A DNA stretch of 64,000 bases, from NCBI RefSeq assembly GCF_025465995.1, contig NZ_JANLNY010000002.1:62001-126000 (forward strand), written 5' to 3'. The notes under the pieces are model-generated. The model ran no database searches and was not told the origin of the DNA. It saw nothing but the letters and a program-made list of their open reading frames with translations. The DNA comes from Pseudomonas sp. 5P_3.1_Bac2 (lineage in GTDB: Bacteria; Pseudomonadota; Gammaproteobacteria; Pseudomonadales; Pseudomonadaceae). Shown here one piece after another: positions 59,137-64,000 of this stretch. The translations under genes were made by a program, and so were the position numbers. Positions within the stretch are counted from its first letter, which is position 1. Each line of letters begins with the position of its first letter.

Positions 59137-59853
59137 TTACGGCAGCTGTACTTCAATCACGCCGTCGGCAGTCAGGCTGACTTGGCTGGTGCCGGCTTCC
59201 ACCTCGGGCATGGCGTCAGCGCTGGCGGCCATCGCGATGCCTTTAAAGGCTGCATTCATGCGATATACCGGGGGTTGGAAGCCGCCGCTATTGAGATTCA
59301 GGCTGACCAGTTTGTAGTCCTTGCCCCCGAGGGCTTCAGTGGTCAGCTGGGCGCGTGCTTTAAAGGCGGCTACGGCGTCTTTGATCAACTGGTCTTCATG
59401 TTTTTTCCGGGTGGCGCTGGCGATGCTGAAATTCATCCCGGCCATTTTTAGCTCGCCGAGTAACTCGCCGGTGAGCTTGGACAGGGCAGCAAAGTCTGCG
59501 CTTTGTAGGCGTAATTCGGCGCGCTCACGCCAGCCGGTGATCTTCTGGTTTTTCTGGTCATAGATCGGGTAGCTGTTACGGCTACCTGAGCTGACTTGAA
59601 TATCCTTAACTTGGCGCGCCTTGCTGATGGCGCTATTGAGGGTCTTGCTGATTTGCTCGGCCAGGGCTGCGGGGTCGCTGTTTTGCTCTTCGCTATAAAG
59701 AGTCACGTCCATCATGTCGTGGGCGATTTCTTGGCTGACTTCAGCGTTGAGCGCCACTTGGTTGTAACGCACAGCATCGGCTACAGCGTTCAGACTCAGG
59801 GTGGCGCAACTGCTGAGCAGGGCGGCTGAGGCGAGGCGGGACAATTTCAACAT
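59137..59853 (-). CDS. SIMPL-domain (DUF541) periplasmic protein
   Basis: This 238-residue protein has a signal peptide (ASAALLSSCATLSLNAVADA) and a SIMPL domain: RYNQVALNAEVSQEIAHDMMDVTLYSEEQNSDPAALAEQISKTLN, and KITGWRERAELRLQSADFAALSKLTGELL. Relatives are proposed to bind metals or counter oxidative stress; function is unproven. An AAGGAT site precedes the ATG. It lies between the dipeptide operon and roxS, divergent from roxS. Confidence 0.88.
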   Translation of the reverse strand: MLKLSRLASAALLSSCATLSLNAVADAVRYNQVALNAEVSQEIAHDMMDVTLYSEEQNSDPAALAEQISKTLNSAISKARQVKDIQVSSGSRNSYPIYDQKNQKITGWRERAELRLQSADFAALSKLTGELLGELKMAGMNFSIASATRKKHEDQLIKDAVAAFKARAQLTTEALGGKDYKLVSLNLNSGGFQPPVYRMNAAFKGIAMAASADAMPEVEAGTSQVSLTADGVIEVQLP

Positions 59854-60110
59854 GGCAGATCCTTTCCAGTCGTTTCACAAGATGGCGGCGCCAAGGACTA
59901 GCGCGGTTTGTACACATTAGACGCAGGCAGGGTCGCGAAGGGGTTAACTGGGCCGCAAATTTTTTCTGACAGGGCTTGGCTCGCTCTCGCGATGCCAGGC
60001 AGGGTGCTGGCTGCGGCTTGTTGCCGCACTAAGATGGCTAAGTGCTTGGTTATACTTGCCGCGCTCGCTGGCGCTCGCTGATCGAGACTTAGCAGCATTG
60101 CGGAGAATTT

Positions 60111-61364
60111 ATGCTCACACCTGTAAATCTGCTGTCGGCGAGTCGGCAAAATCTTTGGCGGCTGACCCTTATTCGTTTTCTCGTGCTGGCGGCCCAAGCC
60201 GGCTCGGTGGGCCTGGCCTATAAGGTAGGCTCGCTGTCGCTGCCGTGGTTGGAGCTGTGCATCACCCTTACGTTGTCGTTGATCTTAGGTTTGATCACGG
60301 CGCTTCGCCTGCGCGGCCCATGGCCGGTGACCGAGCAGGAGTATGCCCTGCAACTGGCCTGCGACCTGATTATCCACAGCCTGTTGCTGTACTACTGTGG
60401 TGGCTCGACCAACCCGTTTGTGTCCTATTACCTGGTACCGCTGACCATCGCCGCGGCGACGTTGCCCTGGCTCTACACCATGATTCTGGCGGGGCTGGCG
60501 TTGGCTGGTTACACCTTGTTGCTGGTTTGGTCGCACCCGTTGGCTCTGCCCGACGGTCACCGTGAAAGTCTGTTGATTTACGGCATGTGGCTGAGCTTTG
60601 CGCTAGCCGCGGGGTTGATCACGTTCTTCGTGGCGAAGATGGCCGAGGAGCTGCGTCAGCAAGAAGAACTGCGCGCTGAACGGCGTGAGGAAGGCTTGCG
60701 CGATCAGCAACTGCTCGCCGTGGCCACGCAGGCCGCGGGTGCCGCCCATGAGCTGGGAACGCCGCTGGCGACCATGAGCGTGCTGATCAAGGAGCTGCGC
60801 CGCGAGCACCAAGAGCCGACCTTGCAGGAAGATCTGGCGGTGCTGCAGGAGCAGGTCAAGCTGTGTAAAGAGACCTTGCAGCAATTGGTACGCGCCGCCG
60901 AGGCGGATCGGCGCCAGGCAATCGTCGAGTTGTCGTCGGTGGAGTGGTTGGAGACTACCCTCAACCGTTGGCACCTGATGCGCCCCGAGGCCAGTTATCG
61001 TTATCAATGCATGGGCCGTGGTGCGCCGCCCAGCTTGATGCCGCCGGCGGATCTGACCCAGGCGCTGCTTAACCTACTGAATAACGCCGCCGATGCCTGT
61101 CCAGACAAGCTGGATATCCGCTTGAACTGGGATCACCAATGGCTGACTTTGACTATTCGCGACTTTGGCGCCGGTGTGCCGTTGGCCATCGCGGAGCAGC
61201 TGGGGCGGCCGTTTTTTACCACCAAGGGTAAGGGCTTTGGCTTGGGCTTGTTCCTTAGTCAGGCGAGCGTTACCCGCGCCGGTGGTACGGTTAAACTGTA
61301 TAACCATGAAGAAGGCGGTACGCTCACCGAGCTGAAATTGCCGCGTGCTTACGGCCGTACTTAA
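60111..61364 (+). CDS. roxS: RegB/PrrB-type redox sensor kinase RoxS
   Basis: This 417-residue inner-membrane histidine kinase has six N-terminal membrane segments containing GGSTNPF, the quinone-binding loop of RegB. The H-box is AAGAAHELGTPLATM. A cysteine in the dimerisation helix (QVKLCKETL) matches the redox cysteine of RegB. The ATP lid shows NLLNNAADACPD and GKGFGLGLFLSQ. It should sense respiratory redox state and phosphorylate RoxR, 12 bases downstream. In pseudomonads RoxSR controls terminal oxidases and cyanide tolerance. Confidence 0.94.
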   Translation: MLTPVNLLSASRQNLWRLTLIRFLVLAAQAGSVGLAYKVGSLSLPWLELCITLTLSLILGLITALRLRGPWPVTEQEYALQLACDLIIHSLLLYYCGGSTNPFVSYYLVPLTIAAATLPWLYTMILAGLALAGYTLLLVWSHPLALPDGHRESLLIYGMWLSFALAAGLITFFVAKMAEELRQQEELRAERREEGLRDQQLLAVATQAAGAAHELGTPLATMSVLIKELRREHQEPTLQEDLAVLQEQVKLCKETLQQLVRAAEADRRQAIVELSSVEWLETTLNRWHLMRPEASYRYQCMGRGAPPSLMPPADLTQALLNLLNNAADACPDKLDIRLNWDHQWLTLTIRDFGAGVPLAIAEQLGRPFFTTKGKGFGLGLFLSQASVTRAGGTVKLYNHEEGGTLTELKLPRAYGRT

Positions 61365-61376
61365 GGAACACTTTAT

Positions 61377-61937
61377 ATGAGCGACGAAGTCTTGTTCGAC
61401 GGTGAAGAACAGCCGCATTTGTTGCTGGTTGACGATGATCCGACCTTTACCCGTGTGATGGCCAGGGCCATGAGCCGGCGTGGTCTGCGCGTGTCGATTG
61501 CAGGTTCCGCTGAAGAAGGCCTGAGCCTGGCCGAGCAGGACACCCCGGATTACGCCGTGGTTGATCTGAAAATGGATGGCGACTCCGGCTTGGTGCTGCT
61601 GCCCAAGCTGTTGGAGTTGGATGCAGAAATGCGCGTGGTGATCCTCACCGGTTATTCCAGCATTGCCACCGCCGTCGAGGCGATTAAGCGTGGCGCCTGC
61701 AATTACCTGTGCAAACCGGCCGATGCCGACGATGTGCTGGCCGCGTTGTTGACCCAGCATGCCGATCTGGAAACCCTGGTGCCGGAAAACCCGATGTCGG
61801 TGGATCGCCTGCAGTGGGAGCATATCCAGCGCGTGCTCAGCGAGCACGAAGGCAACATCTCGGCCACCGCTCGCGCCTTAGGCATGCACCGCCGTACCTT
61901 GCAGCGCAAATTGCAAAAACGCCCGGTGCGCCGTTAG
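61377..61937 (+). CDS. roxR: RegA/PrrA-type response regulator RoxR
   Basis: This 186-residue regulator has the receiver domain LLLVDDDPTFTRVMARAM, the phosphorylated aspartate in YAVVDLKMDGDSG, then LTGYSSIATAVEAIKRGACNYLCKPAD. The C-terminus is the short Fis-type DNA-binding helix pair NISATARALGMHRRTLQRKL with RegA features. It is transcribed with roxS. Its last codons and stop lie inside the first copy of an intergenic repeat. Confidence 0.95.
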   Translation: MSDEVLFDGEEQPHLLLVDDDPTFTRVMARAMSRRGLRVSIAGSAEEGLSLAEQDTPDYAVVDLKMDGDSGLVLLPKLLELDAEMRVVILTGYSSIATAVEAIKRGACNYLCKPADADDVLAALLTQHADLETLVPENPMSVDRLQWEHIQRVLSEHEGNISATARALGMHRRTLQRKLQKRPVRR

Positions 61938-61992
61938 GCCGTAGCCTGGATCGCCCGTAGCCTGGATTAGCCGCGCAGCGGCGTAATCCGGG
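61929..61992. repeat. Intergenic repeat, copy A
   Basis: The copy runs from the last two codons of roxR through CCGTAGCCTGGATTAGCCGC to a GTAATCCGGG end. Copy B at 62044-62105 matches it except for two single-base indels. The core holds an imperfect palindrome GGATTAGCCGC/GCGGCGTAATCC. The sequence looks like a dispersed intergenic repeat of pseudomonads (recalled). Confidence 0.8.
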
Positions 61993-62013
61993 ATGGCTTT
62001 GCAAGATTACCCC

Positions 62014-62030
62014 GGTGGGTTTCACCCACC
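62014..62030. repeat. GGTGGGT hairpin of the intergenic repeat
   Basis: A perfect stem GGTGGGT/ACCCACC with loop TTC lies between the two repeat copies. I recall the same hairpin joined to the GTAATCC palindrome in other pseudomonad intergenic repeats. Confidence 0.6.
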
Positions 62031-62043
62031 CTACGATACCGTC

Positions 62044-62105
62044 CGCCGTTAGGCCGTAGCCTGATCGCCGTAGCCTGGATTAGCCGCGCAGCGGCGTAAT
62101 CCGGG
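62044..62105. repeat. Intergenic repeat, copy B
   Basis: This is a near-exact duplicate of 61929-61992, including the CGCCGTTAGG segment that in copy A encodes the end of roxR, but here it is non-coding. It lacks one G and one C relative to copy A. It ends 36 bases before the citrate transporter gene. Confidence 0.8.
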
Positions 62106-62140
62106 GGGGCAGTTCGCAGCGCAGTGGCGCTCGGCAAGGA

Positions 62141-63445
62141 TCAGTGTTGGCCAAACAGGGGGAATACGCCCATCAGCAGGGCGGCCAGCATAATGGCCAA
62201 GCAAATCAGGATCGCCCATTTCAGGGTGAAGCGTTGATGGTCACCAAACTCGATCTTGGCCAATCCCACCAGCAAATAGGTGGAGGGCACCAGCGGGCTG
62301 AGCAGGTGCACCGGCTGGCCGACAATGGAGGCGCGGGCCATTTCCACTGGGCTGATGCCGTAATGCCCGGCGGCCTCGGTGAGCACCGGCAGCACGCCGT
62401 AGTAGAAGGCGTCGTTGGACATAAAGAAGGTAAAGGGCATGCTCACCACCGCGGTGATCACCGCCATATACGGCCCCATCGACGGTGGGATCACGCTGAG
62501 CAGGCTCTTGGACATGGCGTCGACCATGCCGGTGCCGGTGAGAATCCCGGTAAAAATCCCTGCCGCGAAGATCAATCCCACTACGGCTAAGACGTTGCCG
62601 GCATGGGCGGCAATGCGCTCTTTTTGCTCCTGCAAGTTGGGGTAGTTGATGATCATGGCCAGACTGAAGGCGATCATAAACAGTACGGGCAGCGGCAGCA
62701 GGCCGGCGATCAGCGTGCCCATCAGCGCGACGGTCAGCAGCGCATTGATCCACAGCAGTTTCGGCCGGCGCGCTTCAGGGTACTGCGAAACAGTGACTTC
62801 ACTGTGCTCGGCCCCCGTCGGTAATTGCAGCACGCCAAGCCGCGCGCGTTCGCGCTTACCGTAGAACCACGCCACACCAAATAGGGCCACGCAGCCCACC
62901 AGCATGGCCGGGATCATCGGGACGAAAATCGCCGACGGGTCGACATGCAAAGCACTGGCTGCGCGGGCGGTGGGGCCGCCCCAGGGGGTCATGTTCATGA
63001 TGCCGCCGGCCAAAATAATCAGCCCGGCCATGATCAGCGGGCTCATGCCGATGCGGCTGTACAGCGGCAGCATGGCGGCGACGCAAATCATGTAGGTGGT
63101 GGCGCCGTCGCCGTCGAGGGAGACGATCAGGGCCAGGGCTGCGGTGCCCATCGATACTTTCAACGGATCGCCTTTGACCATGCGCAGGATGGCGCGCACG
63201 GCTGGGTCGAACAGGCCGGAGTCGATCATCAGGGCGAAGTAGAGGATGGCGAACATCAGCATCACGCCGGTGGGCGCCAGTTTGCCGATGCCTTCCAGCA
63301 TCATGGGGCCAATGTCTTTGGCAAAGCCGCCAATCAGGGCAAAGATGATTGGGATCAAAATCAGGGCAATCAACGCGGACAGGCGCTTGCTCATGATCAG
63401 GTACATAAAGGTAATGACCATGGCAAAGCCAAGGAATGTCAGCAT
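62141..63445 (-). CDS. CitMHS-family citrate transporter
   Basis: This 434-residue inner-membrane protein has about 12 hydrophobic segments. It shows LSALIALILIPIIFALIGGF, IVSLDGDGATTYMICVAAMLPLY, GGIMNMTPWGGPTARAASAL, and FFMSNDAFYYGVLPVL, typical of CitMHS transporters that import citrate bound to a divalent metal. No CitB-type regulator is adjacent. It is convergent with roxR across the repeat. The 360 bases before the next gene (63446-63805) hold only a short CGAGT triplet repeat at 63629-63645. Confidence 0.9.
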   Translation of the reverse strand: MLTFLGFAMVITFMYLIMSKRLSALIALILIPIIFALIGGFAKDIGPMMLEGIGKLAPTGVMLMFAILYFALMIDSGLFDPAVRAILRMVKGDPLKVSMGTAALALIVSLDGDGATTYMICVAAMLPLYSRIGMSPLIMAGLIILAGGIMNMTPWGGPTARAASALHVDPSAIFVPMIPAMLVGCVALFGVAWFYGKRERARLGVLQLPTGAEHSEVTVSQYPEARRPKLLWINALLTVALMGTLIAGLLPLPVLFMIAFSLAMIINYPNLQEQKERIAAHAGNVLAVVGLIFAAGIFTGILTGTGMVDAMSKSLLSVIPPSMGPYMAVITAVVSMPFTFFMSNDAFYYGVLPVLTEAAGHYGISPVEMARASIVGQPVHLLSPLVPSTYLLVGLAKIEFGDHQRFTLKWAILICLAIMLAALLMGVFPLFGQH

Positions 63446-63805
63446 GGAGCTATCTCCGGTTAGCGGGTGCGGTCGGTGAATGCGGTGCGGCAGTCTTAGC
63501 CGGCAGGTGGCGGACTGATCAGCAATGCCAAGAAGAAGGCGGCCTGAGGGGGGTAGAGTAGGCTGGAGCGCATGGGTTCACCGTTGTTGTTTTCAGCTGC
63601 GTGAGCGCCCTAAGGCGTCACACTTGCACGAGTCGAGTCGAGTCGACTGTGCCCTGACTCTACGAAGGCAAGCTTTCAATTAGCTTTCAGTGCCCTACAG
63701 CTGTTGCGCATTGGTCGCCTGAGAAGCTTCGTGGGGGCTGCTGAGCTGGGCCGGGCGGCGCTTTGGCCTGATATGATCGGCCTCTGTCTTTGCTTGGCTG
63801 GGCCC

Positions 63806-64000
63806 ATGTACGCGATCTTCTTGGAAATCTTTGCGGTCACCGCGCCGGTGTTCGCCATGCTGTTGGTCGGCGCGGTGCTGAAGCGCTTGGGGCAGATCGA
63901 TGCCGCCTTTATCAACACCGCGACCTCTTTGGTGTTTAACGTCAGCATGCCGGTCATGCTGTTTCCGGCCATTTTGCATGCTGATTTAAAAACAGCGCTG
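63806..64000 (+). CDS. AEC-family transporter, N-terminal part
   Basis: Sixty-five codons are visible before the right edge. The protein starts MYAIFLEIFAVTAPVFAMLLVG, then AVLKRLGQIDAAFINTATSL and VFNVSMPVMLFPAIL. This is the two-helix start of AEC transporters, similar in plan to the complete member at 28.6-29.6 kb. It is incomplete, so the substrate is unknown. Confidence 0.8.
   Translation, partial: MYAIFLEIFAVTAPVFAMLLVGAVLKRLGQIDAAFINTATSLVFNVSMPVMLFPAILHADLKTAL

Noticed and set aside
63629..63645. Short tandem CGAGT repeat
   Set aside because: Only three units are present, with no coding or regulatory context.

Overview
The window is a gamma-proteobacterial chromosome segment of the Pseudomonas lineage. 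The evidence is the RoxS/RoxR pair beside a dipeptide ABC transporter with an OprD-type porin, the mpl-ubiX and nadD-rsfS-rlmH-mrdA-rodA-mltB-rlpA-dacA-lipB-lipA gene runs, a second OprD porin, ArfA of Pseudomonas type, and an adenosylcobalamin ethanolamine ammonia-lyase without a microcompartment. From memory, much of 11-50 kb follows the P. aeruginosa PAO1 order around PA3985-PA4025 and 50-62 kb follows PA4493-PA4506, so a rearrangement point relative to that strain lies near 49.95 kb. I saw no rRNA, tRNA, CRISPR array, prophage or insertion sequence.

Layout. 0-1.7 kb: end of a dTDP-L-rhamnose operon (rfbD-rfbA-rfbC). 1.9-6.4 kb: a partly decayed accessory cluster (APC permease, frameshifted gene, ruined GntR/FCD-like regulator, class I glutamine amidotransferase), flanked by two related palindromic sites. 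6.5-11 kb: soluble PAS chemoreceptor, alpha/beta hydrolase, inorganic pyrophosphatase, DedA protein, GNAT. 11.1-14.9 kb: ethanolamine operon eat-eutB-eutC behind a textbook sigma-54 promoter. 15.1-25.3 kb: mpl, ubiX, a small lipoprotein, an SDR-like protein, a MORN-repeat/C13-peptidase lipoprotein, MaoC hydratase, LrgA/LrgB pair, LON-domain protein, DedA-PAP2 fusion, 3-methyladenine glycosylase, GNAT. 25.5-29.6 kb: Tat-exported PhoD phosphatase, OprD porin, AEC transporter. 29.8-41.1 kb: a plus-strand housekeeping run for proline and NAD synthesis, ribosome silencing and 23S methylation, the cell-elongation wall machinery (PBP2, RodA, MltB, RlpA, DacA) and lipoate synthesis (LipB, LipA). 41.1-48.5 kb: BdlA-like chemoreceptor, second MltB-type transglycosylase, ArfA, and leuS-lptE-holA. 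48.7-49.9 kb: zinc-ribbon protein and ElyC-like protein. 49.9-58.9 kb: complete dipeptide uptake operon with two binding proteins, porin, two permeases and two ATPases. 59-62.1 kb: SIMPL protein, RoxS/RoxR redox two-component system and a duplicated intergenic repeat. 62.1-64 kb: CitMHS citrate transporter and the start of a second AEC transporter.

The window is mostly core chromosome. The most interesting items are regulatory: the sigma-54 ethanolamine promoter with no activator gene beside it, the terminator inside arfA, a terminator whose T-tract runs almost into the holA start codon, an A9 tract with an antisense terminator-shaped hairpin inside rlpA, and the shared palindrome pair around the decaying 2-6 kb cluster. 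The MORN-C13 peptidase lipoprotein is the strongest protein of unknown biology. No clearly new multi-gene system was found.
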